Position numbers and translations under genes: made by a program. This document shows, piece by piece, positions 34,340 through 45,511 of a stretch of DNA of 64,000 bases (within the stretch, counting starts at the first letter, position 1; each line of letters begins with the position of its first letter). Source of the stretch: Acarospora socialis (lineage: Eukaryota; Ascomycota; Lecanoromycetes; Acarosporales; Acarosporaceae); NCBI GenBank assembly GCA_025617375.2, contig JAMYGW020000002.1, positions 1 to 64,000 of the forward strand, given 5' to 3'. The notes beneath the pieces were generated by a model. The model saw only the letters and a program-made list of their open reading frames with translations, was not told the origin of the DNA and did no database searches.

Positions 34340-34762
34340 GGCAGGATGGTTGAGAAAGAAACTTGCCAACTATGACAGCGAACGAGCCTATATCACGTCC
34401 CTCTGTGTATTGTTGACGGATGCTGTCCGTAGCAATAGTGAGAAGATGGAGCAGAAACCTTTGTGAGAGTCACTAGTTTAGTAGTCAAGGTAAAGCAACT
34501 GCTACTTATAGCAAAGGTAGTAAGAGTACCTAAGGTAGAGTTACCTTATGAAGGTGGGAAGGTCAAGCACGGAGCTACCAAGCCACAATAGGATTGCGCA
34601 CATGGAACGCCACACCCGCATCCATGTAACTCAAACACGCGTGGGCAACGTGTATCCGCCAAGATAGCGTAACAATACGAAGTACCTTTTAGACAGCGGG
34701 GTTCAAGCTGCAGTTTCAGGACTAGCATGCTTTAATGCCCTGAAAAGAGCACTTAGACCCTG
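34340..34762. promoter_or_regulatory. Divergent promoter region, CUE gene and DHX35-like gene
   Basis: A 423-bp spacer between two oppositely oriented start codons. It contains TACCTAAGGTA (34527-34537) and TACGAAGTACC (34676-34686), the reverse complement of an 11-mer seen in three other spacers. The latter lies about 77 bp before the helicase start. Confidence 0.55.
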
Positions 34763-36903
34763 ATGGCTGCGGATTTTGACCTCTCCGCCTCATTCATACC
34801 GTCTCTGCACAAACCCTCCTCATTACTACCTATTGCAAAGCACCGTCAGAGTCTTCTCTACCTAATCGAGAAGTATCCAGTCACCATCGTCGTAGGAGAG
34901 ACAGGCAGCGGCAAAACGACTCAGATACCTCAGTACTTGGATCAGGCAGGATGGTGTGCGGAAGGAAAAATCATTGCGGTGACGCAGGTAGGTGAGTCAA
35001 GACTCTACAACTCATTACTCAATACAAGCATAGGGCTCATCGATTGATGATACTAGCCTCGAAGGGTCGCGGCGACTACAGTCGCCACGAGGGTGTCTGA
35101 AGAAATGAAATGTAAGCTGGGCGGAGATGTGGGCTATTCAATCCGATTCGAAGACTTGACGTCGGCGGCGACAAGGATCAAGTTTCTTACCGATGGCCTT
35201 CTCTTGCGTGAGGCTTTGGTTGACCCGTTGCTCTCTCGATATGCCGTTATCATGCTGGACGAGGCACATGAACGCTCGCTAAGTACAGACATACTCCTTG
35301 GGCTGTTGAAGAAGATCCGAATGAAGCGGCCAGACCTCAGGATTGTAATCAGCAGTGCAACCTTACAAGCTGAAGATTTTCTGCGATTCTATGCAGGCCA
35401 ACATGCGAGTGAAGAAGACAGGAGTGGGGTCACAGACAGCGATGTTGGCCGCATCATAAGCCTAGAAGGAAGAATGTACCCGGTGGATGTGTTATATCTA
35501 GAAGAGCCTACAGAGGACTATGTCGAGAGAGCCGTAAAGACGGTATTTGACATCCACTCGAAAGAACCTGATGGAGACATTCTTCTTTTCCTGACGGGAC
35601 GGGAGGAAATCGACAGGGCAGTTCAACTAATCACAGAGCGTGGACTTCAGCTTCATCCCCGTGCTCCGGCTCTTTTACCTCTACCACTATACGCTGGCCT
35701 TTCGAGCGAGCAGCAACTGTATGTATTTGAACCCGCGCCAGAGAATACACGGAAAATCGTTGTATCTACCAACATCGCTGAAGCTTCCATCACGATCGAT
35801 GGGATAGTGTATGTCCTTGACTGTGGCTTCGTCAAACTTCGCGCATATAATCCAAGTACAGGAATCGAGACTCTGACAGCAACACCGGTATCCAAAGCAG
35901 CAGCAACGCAGAGGGCTGGAAGAGCCGGTCGTACCATGCCAGGCAAATGCTATAGGTTGTACACAGAATCAGCTTACCAGAACCTCCCGGAAACCAGTGT
36001 ACCGGAGATTCAAAGATCAAACCTTGCTCCCATCATTCTACAGCTCAAGGCTCTAGGTATTGACAATATTGCCCGCTTTGATTTCCTTACTCCTCCACCT
36101 TCCGAGTTAGTTATCCGGGCCCTTGAACTTCTCTTCTCCCTGGGAGCTCTTGATGAGTACGCAAAACTGACCAAGCCACTGGGACTGAGGATGGCCGAGC
36201 TGGCGGTCGAACCTATGATGGGCAAGGTCTTGCTTGCTTCGCCCTCCTTCGGCTGCTTGAGTGAAATGCTCTCTATCGCGGCAATGGCAAGTCTACAAGG
36301 CTCGGCCTGGTTCCAGCATGACGGGGAGAAGAAGGCTGCTGACACTGCACGGCGGAAATTTGCGGTTGAGGAAGGAGATCACTTGACTCTGTTGAACGTT
36401 TATCAGGCCTTCGTCACGAAAGGGCGGAAGGATTCGAACTGGTGTCGCACAAACTTTTTGAACTACAAATCGATGATAAAAGCTGTAAGCATTCGTGCGC
36501 AGTTGAAGAGATACATTGAGCGGTTCGGTGTCAACGTAGATGAGTCCTTGGCGAGCAACGGCCACCAAACAGATCGGGCGGAGAAGGGGGAGAAGATCAG
36601 GAGGTGTTTGACGACGGGGTTCTTCGCTCATGCTGCTAGGATGCAACCCGATGGCAGCTTCAAGACCGTAAACGGTGGTACTGTGCTCTATGCTCACCCG
36701 AGCTCTTTGATGTTTGTGAGTGGCTCTCCTTACGTCCTTTCGAGCTGGGTTAATCAGATGTCGTCCAGAACCGCAAAGCCGACTGGGTGATATTTCATGA
36801 AGTTATGGAAACTGGAAGCAAAACGTTCATCAAGGATGTGACAAAGATCGAGAAGGCATGGCTACTGGAATACGCGCCTGACTACTACCGTGTAAGAGTA
36901 TAG
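34763..36903 (+). CDS. DEAH-box RNA helicase, DHX35-like
   Basis: An ATP-dependent RNA helicase of the DEAH/RHA group, related to DHX35, a spliceosome-associated helicase kept in many filamentous fungi. Three exons: 34763-34987, 35057-36715 and 36769-36903, with introns of 69 and 53 nt. Motif I is GETGSGKTTQIPQYL, motif Ia is RRVAATTVATRVSEE, motif II is DEAH, and motif III is SAT. Motif V is VSTNIAEASITIDG and motif VI is QRAGRAGR. HA2 and OB-fold regions follow, ending HPSSLMF|NRKADWVIFHEV and then YAPDYYRVRV. The last intron choice is decided by that conserved NRK-DWVI join. About 670 aa, usual for the subfamily. Confidence 0.93.
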
Positions 36904-37299
36904 AGTGGTCACAATGGACCGCTTTATCTTCGTTTCTCATATGGCACGGGAAAGTCTAGCCAGTAAAGCGAGAGCACAACAGTGTAGTCCCTCGGTAGGT
37001 TGGTGACAAGCAGCGCCCGACAATGGCGTGAAAATGAAGTAGTCATCTAGCTTTTGGTGGTATGGCAGTGGTCGTGTTCTGAAGTAGTTATCAGCTCGAA
37101 GTCTGAATAGGATGACTACAAATATGTCGTTGCGATGTTCTCACTTCCGGGCTTCCAAAAAGTGCCTCTTGTGAATTGTCATCTTCTGCTGTATGGGTAA
37201 TGAGCCGTCCAGAGGAGATCGCTCGATGATGCCGAGCTCCCAGCTTGAGCGACTGCCTCGAATCTGACATCGCCATCAACGACCGTAAAGGCCTGCAAC
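36904..37299. other. Intergenic spacer
   Basis: A 396-bp stretch between two plus-strand genes: the 3' end of the helicase gene and the promoter of the PITH gene. No other signal is recognised. Confidence 0.6.
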
Positions 37300-38029
37300 A
37301 TGTCGGGGCATCATGCACACGATCATGATCATCATGGCCATGACCATGATCATGACCATAACAGCCACGACCACTCCAACGACATCGAACCGGCACTACA
37401 GACTCTACTCTGGCGGCAGATCGACTTCGAAGCCATCAGGACTCTGAACGAGGCCGAGACGGGCTCCGGCGGCGCGATTGTCGAGAAGACCTGGTTGCAG
37501 CGTATGAACGCGGAACCGGAACTTGAAAGCGACACGGATGAGCAGCTACTGATGTTCGTACCGTAAGTAGAGTAACAACTGCCTGTTGACTCTATAAATC
37601 ATTTCCTGGACAGCAAGCATTTACTTCCTCAGGTTCGCCGGACAGGTCAAGCTGCAATCAATTCTGATCCGTACTTCGGACGACTCGTCCGCGCCGAAGA
37701 CGCTGAAGCTCTTCGTCAACCGCGACGATCTGGACTTCGATACAGCCAGTGAGGCGGAAGCTACGGAGCGATTGGAGCTGGCGCAGGACTCGAGAGTCCT
37801 GGAGTATCCGGTCAAGAGGAATCGGTTTACTATCACTCGGTCGCTTGCCCTGTTCTTCGAGGAGAACTGGGGTGCCGAAACCACCAAGATCAGCTATCTT
37901 GGCTTCAAGGGCGAGTTCATGTCCTTGAGCAAAGAGCCCGTTTCCGTTCTCTACGAATCGGCGGCGAACCCAGCGGACCATAAGCGCGTACCGGCGGTGG
38001 GGATGGCAGCAGCACATGACTTAACTTAG
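37300..38029 (+). CDS. PITH-domain protein with His/Asp-rich N-terminus
   Basis: A protein of the PITH family, a domain found in the proteasome-interacting thioredoxin-like protein TXNL1 and in stand-alone PITHD1-type proteins; this one has no thioredoxin domain. Two exons: 37300-37562 and 37633-38029, with a 70-nt intron (GTAAGT...CTCAG). The first 25 residues are almost only H, D and N (HHAHDHDHHGHDHDHDH), a possible metal-binding tail. The PITH domain follows (IDFEAIRTLNEAE, FAGQVKLQSILIRTSDD, TLKLFVNRDDLDFD, EENWGAETTKISYLGFKGEF). About 219 aa, the usual size for PITHD1. A role near the proteasome is inferred from the family only. Confidence 0.9.
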
Positions 38030-38345
38030 ACCCTCCGACGGTGCCGCGCCGCCATGGAATGTGAGGTTCTCTCGGGTGTCCTCACGGTCAACTTACCATC
38101 AGTTATGTCTCTACTTAGAGGCTTTGTTCGAGAATGTACAACTGTATCAATCCTGGTGTCATTGCTGCCCTGATACCGCAGTGTACTGTCTTTGTGACAT
38201 CCGTCTAGAACCCAGTAATGCGGCGCCATGATATACAAACAACACCGTGGCTTCGGTAGAGCAATACCAGAAGCGAATTCCCCAATCAATAAGCAACGCC
38301 ACCTCCGAGGAATTTCGATTCAGCGTATATAACTATAGGTAGAAC

Positions 38346-39122
38346 TCAGGCGAGCATAGGTTCTGCAGCTTCCGCAGCCTGCTTTCGGTTCCTCGCCCAA
38401 TCCTTCTGCCGTTCAGTTTGGGAATCTAAGCCATCTCCGTCCGGCAGTTTTGTAGTTGGTTCTTCCGGTAGTACTGCTATAGGCGTCACTTTATTGCGGA
38501 CCAACTCTTGCTCCAAGGCATCCAGTTCATCTTCCACTTCGTCCTCGTCCTGATTCGACATTCGAGTTCCTAGCATGTCACTAATCTCCTACGAGCTCTT
38601 AAGCATCAGTAACCTGGTAGCAGGATGTTGAAGCTGTTAGCGGGGGCTGTGTCTAACCCTCTGGTAGGCTCTTGCCTCTTCACTTTCCCCCATGAGCTTC
38701 TCTACGTTCTCTATCCCACCCATTTCCTTGTGGATCTCTTTCAGAACACTAGTACCCTGCTGCAAGCCGAATAGCACGTCCTTCTGAATCAGGGCAAATT
38801 CCACGCTGCTGGTCAACTTCTCTAGTTGTTCCAGTTGAGCGTCGGTCTTGGCTAAGAGCGATTCTTGGTATTTCTTCCTCCTTAGCGCTAGCAAAGCTTT
38901 GGGTTTGTCACCTTTGGCTAAGCATTCTCTTGCGATGGCTTTTTCTCGGTCTGTAATAACGGTTATGCGCTTCTGGTATTGATGTAGCCTGTCGCGTTGA
39001 TTCTTCATATCGAGGATCGCTCTGGACAGAGTACTCGTCAGTAAAAGCAGCACCTGGCAAGCCTGTTGCGACACTCACTTATCCTGCGCAGAGATTTTAT
39101 GCGAACTCGGAGTATTGCCCAT
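38346..39122 (-). CDS. vps20: ESCRT-III subunit Vps20 (CHMP6-like)
   Basis: The ESCRT-III nucleator that links ESCRT-II to Snf7 polymer growth on endosomes. Three exons: 39079-39122, 38658-39021 and 38346-38588. Introns of 57 and 69 nt keep the frame (ISAQDK|AILDMKN, RAYQR|EISDML). The N-terminus MGNTPSSHKI carries the N-myristoylation signal (Gly2, Ser6) expected for Vps20/CHMP6. Helical Snf7-family segments follow (AILDMKNQRDRLHQYQKRI, LLALRRKKYQESLL, SVEFALIQKDVLFGLQQG), and then the acidic C-terminal region (NQDEDEVEDELDALEQELV). About 216 aa, normal length. It is divergent from RIX7 with only 166 bp between starts. Confidence 0.93.
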
Positions 39123-39288
39123 GGTGACATGGTCATTGTTGGTCTTGTCTTGGTGAACAGGACTCGCAGTTGACGTAGCTTATCGATAAGGCGGCAATCG
39201 CCGGTGTTAATGGCTGGTGTGTTTGCCGATTTGACGAACATCAACACCACACAGCTTGGGGCTTCAATGTTGCTACGTACACTGAGAT
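39123..39288. promoter_or_regulatory. Compact divergent promoter, vps20 and rix7
   Basis: Only 166 bp separate the two start codons, so the 5' leaders and core promoters of both genes share or overlap this stretch. No named element is recognised. Confidence 0.55.
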
Positions 39289-41683
39289 ATGCCGTCCCGA
39301 CAACAGAACCCTAGAGTCACTCTGGGCCAGGGTTTGGACAAAGAGGTACGCACAGAATCCCACGGAATCCTCTGCATATCTCCTCAAAACTTTACCCCTC
39401 AGCCTATCGCGCAGCGTAGCTTCCAGATTCACATTACTAATTTATACTAACTCAGGTCTACCAAGTGGTGCGCAAGATTGTAGATGAGGAGTCACAATAT
39501 GAGGGCACTTCATCACGCCTCACGATCTCGGTGGTGTACGAAACGATCAAGCGTTCGAATTCGAGTCTCAATCGAAAAAGTAAAAAACTTTTGATAGATA
39601 GCATCGAGAGAGTGCTCGCAGTATCAAAAGAGAATGATAGAAGTGAGGACGAGGATTCGCTTGACGAAGGCGATCCCATGCAGCAGGATGCCCAACCGGC
39701 TGTACAGGTACGCTTACGCTTTGTGCTTGACTTGACAGTCACATATCTATGCTTGTTGTTAGGGCTTCGTATACTGACGGCTTTCAGGAAAGCAACACCA
39801 TGAACCGGAGCTTGGTGGGGATGTGGGCGCAGCATTCGTCCTCGAAGCCCAAATCTACTCAGCAAGTCGAGCCCGGTCCTAAAAGCCCAATCGCGCAACC
39901 GCCACCTTTGAAGAAGCGGCAGGCGAACGGAGAACCTCTGGCAAAGCGGCGAAAGCCTGTAACCGAGATTGATCGATCGCCACCAACTCACGTCAGCTTG
40001 GCGGACCTTGGCGGTGTTGATACAGTCATCCAAGAACTAGAAGACCTCATCGTACTTCCACTACTTCGACCGGAGATCTACGCATCATCACGAATACAAC
40101 CCCCGCGTGGTGTGCTATTGCATGGGCCACCGGGGTGCGGTAAAACGATGATTGCAAACGCGTTTGCTGCTGAGCTTGGGGTACCATTCATTGCGGTCTC
40201 GGCGCCTTCTGTTGTTTCAGGGATGTCAGGGGAATCGGAAAAGGCACTGAGAGACCACTTCGAGGAAGCTAAGAAAATGGCACCGTGCCTCATGTTCATT
40301 GACGAGATCGATGCCATCACGCCCAAAAGGGAAAGTGCGCAGCGGGAGATGGAGAAACGCATCGTTGCGCAATTACTGACCTGCATGGATGACCTGGCGT
40401 TTGACAAGACTGATGGCAAATCCGTGATAGTTCTGGCGGCGACGAATAGACCCGACAGTCTTGACCCGGCATTGCGGCGCGGTGGTAGATTCGACAAAGA
40501 GATTAATCTCAGCGTACCCAACGAAGCTGTTCGGGAGCAGATACTGAAAGCTTTGACACGACAAATGCAAGTTTCGGGAGATCTCGACTTTCGGCAACTG
40601 GCCAAGCTGACGCCGGGCTTTGTGGGTGCAGACCTTAACGATCTGGTTTCAACGGCGGGATCGGCAGCAATCAAGAGGTTCTTGGAGGTTCTCAGAAACA
40701 AAGCGTGTGAGATCGATATGGAAGGCAACACAGAGTTGTCGTCGAAAGTGCGCGAGCTACGTGCGCTCATCAGGTCCGCAAAGCAGCCAGCTGTCGAGCA
40801 GACAGAGGTAGTGTCCATCACCAACGATGACTTCCTCACCGCTCTACCCAAGATACAACCCTCATCAAAGCGGGAAGGATTCGCCACCATTCCCGATACA
40901 ACATGGGCAGATATTGGTGCCCTTGGTCCCGTGCGCGAAGAGCTCTTGACCGCGATAGTGGACCCAATCAAGAGTCCCGAAAAGTATCAGCGAGTCGGAA
41001 TTACTGCACCAACGGGAGTCCTGCTGTGGGGACCTCCGGGCTGCGGCAAGACCTTGCTAGCCAAAGCCGTGGCCAACGAGTCCCGGGCCAACTTCATCAG
41101 CGTGAAAGGGCCCGAGTTGCTGAACAAGTACGTCGGCGAATCCGAGCGAGCCGTCAGACAAGTTTTCGTCCGGGCCCGGTCCTCGGTCCCGTGCGTCATC
41201 TTCTTTGACGAACTCGATGCCCTTGTGCCACGACGAGACGACTCTCTCTCGGAAGCTTCAGCCAGAGTAGTCAACACTTTGCTCACAGAACTGGATGGAC
41301 TGAGCAGCCGCGCGGGGATCTACGTCATCGCTGCGACGAACCGTCCGGACATCATCGACCCAGCCATGCTGAGACCCGGCCGATTGGAGACGTTACTGCT
41401 CGTGGACCTCCCCGGGCCCGAAGAAAGGGTCGATATCCTACGCACACTGGTGCGGAAGCTCCCGATCGACTTTGACGTCACGGAGGCTGCTATGGCGTGT
41501 GAAGGGTTCAGCGGGGCGGATCTGGAGAGCTTGGTCCGAAGGGCAGGATACGCGGCTATCAAGCGCGGTGATGGCATTACGCCGGACGACCTGATGAAGG
41601 CTCGAGCGTATGTTCGACCGAGTGTTGGTGATCAGCGAAAGTATGCGAAGCTGAAGGAGAAGTGGGGAAAGGCGGAGATGTAG
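39289..41683 (+). CDS. rix7: Ribosome biogenesis AAA+ ATPase Rix7 (NVL-like)
   Basis: A hexameric type II AAA+ ATPase in the nucleolus that strips Nsa1 from pre-60S particles. Three exons: 39289-39345 (MPSRQQNPRVTLGQGLDKE), 39456-39707 and 39788-41683, all joined in phase 0; about 734 aa. The N-terminal domain (VYQVVRKIVDEE) is followed by a basic stretch (LKKRQANGEPLAKRRK) that could serve as a nuclear localisation signal. D1 has Walker A (GPPGCGKT), Walker B (MFIDEID) and NRPDSLDPALRRGGRFD. D2 has Walker A (GPPGCGKT), Walker B (IFFDELDAL) and NRPDIIDPAMLRPGRLE. All catalytic residues look intact. The length is a little below the roughly 840 aa of yeast Rix7. Confidence 0.94.
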
Positions 41684-42150
41684 TGTGGCGTCTTTGCCGC
41701 AAGAGTTACACGTCCCTCATCAAGGTTATACGTATGCTTAGCCTGAGTAGAAGCTCCTCTTAACTGTAATTAATGGGGATTTGGAGGTCACGAACAGTGT
41801 TCTCGTCTCTTTGTAATAATGCGGTGTATGGCAGCCAAGCAGTCTCGATCACCTATGGATGGATCAGTTTGCCACGGGTGCAGGACTCGATACCACAGGA
41901 TGCAAGGTTCCGAAACGCGGTCCCCAGGAATAGCTTCAGTACTTGGTAGACCAAGGCTAGTAAGGCAGAGCTCTTTTGCTTGGTACTTCAATTCTGGATG
42001 AAGAAGGATCACTATTATTTGTAATTCAGTTTACTCCGGAAATTTTGTCGAGCAAATCACGAAGCTTCGGTCTAGGTTGAACAAGATGCAACCAGGCAAG
42101 GCATCCCAACCAACAGACAGTACGTACACATCGTCTGAGTCGCAGCAGTC
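41684..42150. other. Convergent intergenic spacer
   Basis: A 467-bp spacer between the ends of RIX7 and the lectin-like gene. Overlapping short frames on both strands (41788-42012) look like chance. It should hold two 3' ends. Confidence 0.6.
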
Positions 42151-43858
42151 CTACGCCGTCTCAATACTAAAATTCGACGTCATCCATCCGCCACTACCCC
42201 CCTGATCCCACCAATCTTCCACAAATGTCACCGCATCAAGCTGGTGATAGATATAGAAAATAGTGCTATTTGGCGCGGTGGTACTTGCTAGTCTTTTGAA
42301 AGGATAAGAACTGATTGGAGCGTTTTGTGGAGGACTGGGTACGTCGAGGGGACATAGCGGGCTTAGGACTGTGCCGTTGACCCAGGCGGCGCATAGTGGG
42401 GCGATTGCTAGGTTGCCAGAGGGGAGGCCTGGTTGGACGATGTCGGACTGGGGGAGGGAGGGGCCGGTGATGTTGACTCGCGAATCTGCGGGTGAAAGGG
42501 GTTAGATCGAAGACGCACCGTGTGAAGGAGAGGATTGTGACTTACGGGTTGTGAAACTACCATTTGCATAGTGAGAGAAGATGGTTCTTTTGCTGTTGAG
42601 ACCGCTGTCCGATGCGGAGGAGTCGTAGAAAACAGCTCGCACGTAAGCACTGGTGCTCTTGTTCACTGACGGCGTTGTGACTAAAGGCGCTTGCGCAAAG
42701 CCGCGGAAGCCCTCCGATGCGAGAACGCTGTTGAACGGACTACCGAACTTCACATCAGGCTGGGACGAGTACAGAGTAGTACTGATGTCCTTCCACTGAT
42801 GGCGAGGGCCTTGCGGACCAGGTACAACGTTCAGGAGCAATGATGATATGTTGCCGCTTTGGTTCTCAAAGAACAACAGTAGTTCTGGAATGCTTGAATT
42901 CGAGTCTGGGACCTCTACGTTGAGATTTTGGCCACCGGGCACGAATGTAACGGAGAGGTCGCGTGAGCTGGGCGCGGCGATATGGTTGGCGAACCCAGAT
43001 TGTAAGAGTTCTGTGGCATTGTTTTGCCAGCCTCCACCAGAGAAGTTTCTCACGTTGAGAGTATTGTTGACTGTAATATAAAATAGAATGACCTGCGTTC
43101 AAAGTCAGTATAAACCTCTTCCTAGCTGAAAGGGATAGGGCTCAAGGCACTACATTGTCTTCGGGGTCGATGACAGGCGCGAGGGGTGTGTAATTCTTAG
43201 CGTCTATGGCTACAACGAAACTCAAAGGGGAGGCCCATCGTTTTGTTGAAGCTGTGTAGATTGCCTGTCGTACGGTCCCAGTGTAGTCTTGGAAGACGAT
43301 CTCCACTTGTGGTGCTGATAGCTGCAATCGAGGTGTCATCAAGTATATGGTGTTGAGAGAATGTTGATGGCATATTGTTTCTGGATGTGCGTTAGGTGTC
43401 AATACGTTTGAATAGAGAGGGCAAAGATTGTGGGAGTGGATCTATGACCAGACTGACGGAGATGTTTGTGCTTTCTTGCCAGCAATCCCAAACCAGATTC
43501 CTAGTCCAACAGCAATCGCTACCAGAGCTAGAGAAAAGATGATCCAGAATATTCTCTTTGACGAACAGCGTGGTAATGACTTGAAGTGGCTCGGTTCATC
43601 TCCTGCCCTTCTTGCTGGATCCACAGCATAAGCAATGACTTCAGGTAAGGACTCCGCATTAGAGCACTCTGGTTTTTCGCTAGACATAACCTAACAGCCT
43701 TATTCAGTGATAAAGGCAATCCTTCAGTAGTGAATCAATTATCATACCGGATAGAGGTTTCGATCATCGTTAACATGTGCATGTCTGGTCTCATCGTATT
43801 CCAAGCCACCAGAGGACTCATCATCTTTCAGAATTTCTAATGTTGAATATGGCTCCAT
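42151..43858 (-). CDS. Type II membrane protein with lectin-like beta-propeller ectodomain
   Basis: Five exons on the minus strand. Exon 1 (43858 to about 43750) encodes a cytosolic tail MEPYSTLEILKDDESSGGLE. Exon 2 gives one transmembrane helix (IFWIIFSLALVAIAVGLGIWFGIAG). The later exons form an extracellular domain with repeated beta-blade-like units (VEIVFQDYTGTVRQAIYT, VILFYITVNNTLNVRNFSGG, LLLFFENQSG, SAYVRAVFYDSS, STIFYIYHQL). The pattern resembles fungal fucose-specific lectin-type propellers, which often occur behind a single N-terminal membrane anchor in ascomycetes. Sugar-binding residues cannot be judged by eye. The last exon ends at 42151 (DWWDQGGSGGWMTSNFSIETA split over the end). 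Introns such as GTAAGT...CGCAG join in frame. Several N-glycosylation sequons (NNTL, NATE, NGSF) support a lumenal or outer location. Confidence 0.72.
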
Positions 43859-44327
43859 AGACAGCTTCTATGCTAGTACTCGAGCTTGGATTCCTTGCGG
43901 GTAGGCCTTGTAGTTCAAGTGGTTAGGAGCAGTCACAAGAAGCTGCATCAAGCTTGTAAATCATTGAGTGCCGATGATATTGACAAAGTAGATTCAAAGA
44001 CTAGAAGTTCCTGAGAAGGGCGTACAAGAGTCAAGATCATAAGTAACAGCTGAACTACCAATGTGTGGTCTCAATGCTCAGAAAAGTACACATTGTTGCG
44101 CAGTGCAGTGGCTATCACCTAAAGAAAGACAAGGTGTTGGCCCATACGATGTAGTGCATTGTGGAACGCAACCAACAGTAAGGTAACGATCGAGCATCGT
44201 TGATAGGCTGGCTGAACAAGGGAGTTGAGTTTTTGAAATACATGCTGTATAACAAGAGTCGCCGTGAAGACAATAATAGAGGCGGAATTATTCTTTCTTC
44301 ACCGTATGCAGCCAAATATGAAATGGG
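43859..44327. other. Intergenic spacer upstream of the lectin-like gene
   Basis: No gene. It holds the promoter of the lectin-like gene and runs up to the 9-bp target duplication of the MITE. Confidence 0.55.
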
Positions 44328-44336
44328 CTTCGAATG
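44328..44336. repeat. Left 9-bp target-site duplication of the MITE
   Basis: CTTCGAATG, repeated exactly at 45068-45076 directly outside the inverted-repeat ends. Confidence 0.85.
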
Positions 44337-45067
44337 GGGAGCCCCTAGATCGGGATGTCTCCGGACAGGACGTCGGGACAGGACCTGCTAGCCAATTTAG
44401 GCATGGTGAGGAGGTCAACACGGCATGTTTGTCGCTAAACCATTACATTATGATCCATTTTCTGACACCTCAATCTCATTGTTTTGGTGCAAAACTTAGG
44501 ATTTCCCTCAGATGTGTATGTAGATATTTGACGAAGAAGAAACTGGGCAAAAAGTCCAAAAGTGTGGCTGCAAGCGTGAGATATGACAATAAAAGTTACT
44601 CGAAATGGCCTTTTTACCATGCCTAAATTGGCTAGCAGGTCCTGTCCCGACGTCCTGTCCGGAGACATTGCACCCCTTTACTTCGCCTCGACACCACTTT
44701 TATGCTGTGTCGACACCACCTCAAACTGAGTAGTCATTCCAGGCCTTCCATGCCTAGAACCACACCTAAATGCATGCCTAATCACATGCCTAAAATAATA
44801 CATAAACTCGTGTTGACTTTACATCTTGACAGCAATTAGATAGGACCTTGTGCATGTGTAAACGATCTGAGTTGAATACAAGATTTTAGTGACTCTTAGT
44901 GGTGTCTGAAAAGACTTCTAAGTGCTTCTCAATCACAAATTCAGGTGCGATATAGGTGTGATTTTAGGCATGGAAGGCCTGGAATGACTACTCAGTTTGA
45001 GGTGGTGTCGACACAGCATAAAAGTGGTGTTGAGGCGGAGTAAAGTGGTGTCAATCTAGGGGCTCCC
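44337..45067. mobile_element. Long-TIR MITE, MULE-like, carrying a second MITE
   Basis: A non-autonomous DNA transposon with terminal inverted repeats of about 115 bp. The right arm is 44953-45067; the left arm is 44337-44353 continued at 44669-44768 after an insertion. The ends are GGGAGCCCCTAGAT and its complement. Perfect 9-bp direct repeats flank it, CTTCGAATG at 44328-44336 and 45068-45076. Long TIRs with a 9-bp target duplication are the hallmark of Mutator-like elements (MULEs). The arms share only a few mismatches, so the copy is fairly young. There is no transposase frame, and the core contains repeats of ATGCCTAA. Without the insertion it would be about 415 bp. Confidence 0.88.
44355..44668. 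mobile_element. Inner MITE inserted in the left arm of the outer MITE
   Basis: A 314-bp element with perfect 53-bp inverted repeats, 44355-44407 and 44616-44668, starting ATGTCTCCGGACAGG. Each arm holds an internal repeat of GGACAGGAC. It interrupts the outer element's left TIR just after CTAGAT, while the right TIR continues without a break. No clear target duplication is visible at its edges. The innermost part of both TIR families shares TTTAGGCATGG, so the two may be related. There is no coding capacity. The perfect arms imply recent movement. Confidence 0.85.
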
Positions 45068-45076
45068 CTTCGAATG
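45068..45076. repeat. Right 9-bp target-site duplication of the MITE
   Basis: CTTCGAATG, the exact partner of 44328-44336. Confidence 0.85.
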
Positions 45077-45511
45077 ACATCCTTTTGCAAAGATTGGTGT
45101 TGACGCTGAGAAAAGGTGGGGTCTCACACGGCTGAGAGCTCTTGAGTGGTGCTCGTTCCATAGCCCCCACCTGCGTGAAACAGTATATATTTGCTTTGGC
45201 ATCAATTATCCTGATACTGTAACAGATCCCTGGTAACATGTATGGGTCTTACATCCTAGGTAGATCTGTTGCAAAGTTATCATGGCTTGTGCTTTGGGCT
45301 CGTGGGGGAGGAAGCGCGTTGGTATAGCAATTAATGGATCATCAATACTCGTTGTGTTTCGGCGAAAGTTAGATTTCGAGTCACAGAGTCCTCTTTCACA
45401 GTAGCGGGCTTTTGGAGACTATTGAAAGGGTCTATTCTAATCGCAATAAAACTGAGATCGACGTGTGCTTAGATTTGCAGCCTCCAGGCTTGATGCCCTT
45501 CAGTGTCTGCT
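45077..45511. other. Intergenic spacer
   Basis: A 435-bp stretch between the MITE and the 3' end of the membrane protein gene. A tRNA-like word string near 45316-45395 was considered and rejected. Confidence 0.55.

Noticed and set aside
40078-40971. A 297-codon minus-strand frame
   Set aside because: Shadow of the RIX7 D1 domain.
43905-43960. A-box-like GTAGTTCAAGTGGTTAGG
   Set aside because: No B box at the right distance and no cloverleaf.
45316-45395. tRNA-like string (GTTGGTATAGC with a weak GATTTCGAGTC)
   Set aside because: The A- and B-box matches are partial, and no acceptor stem can be paired.
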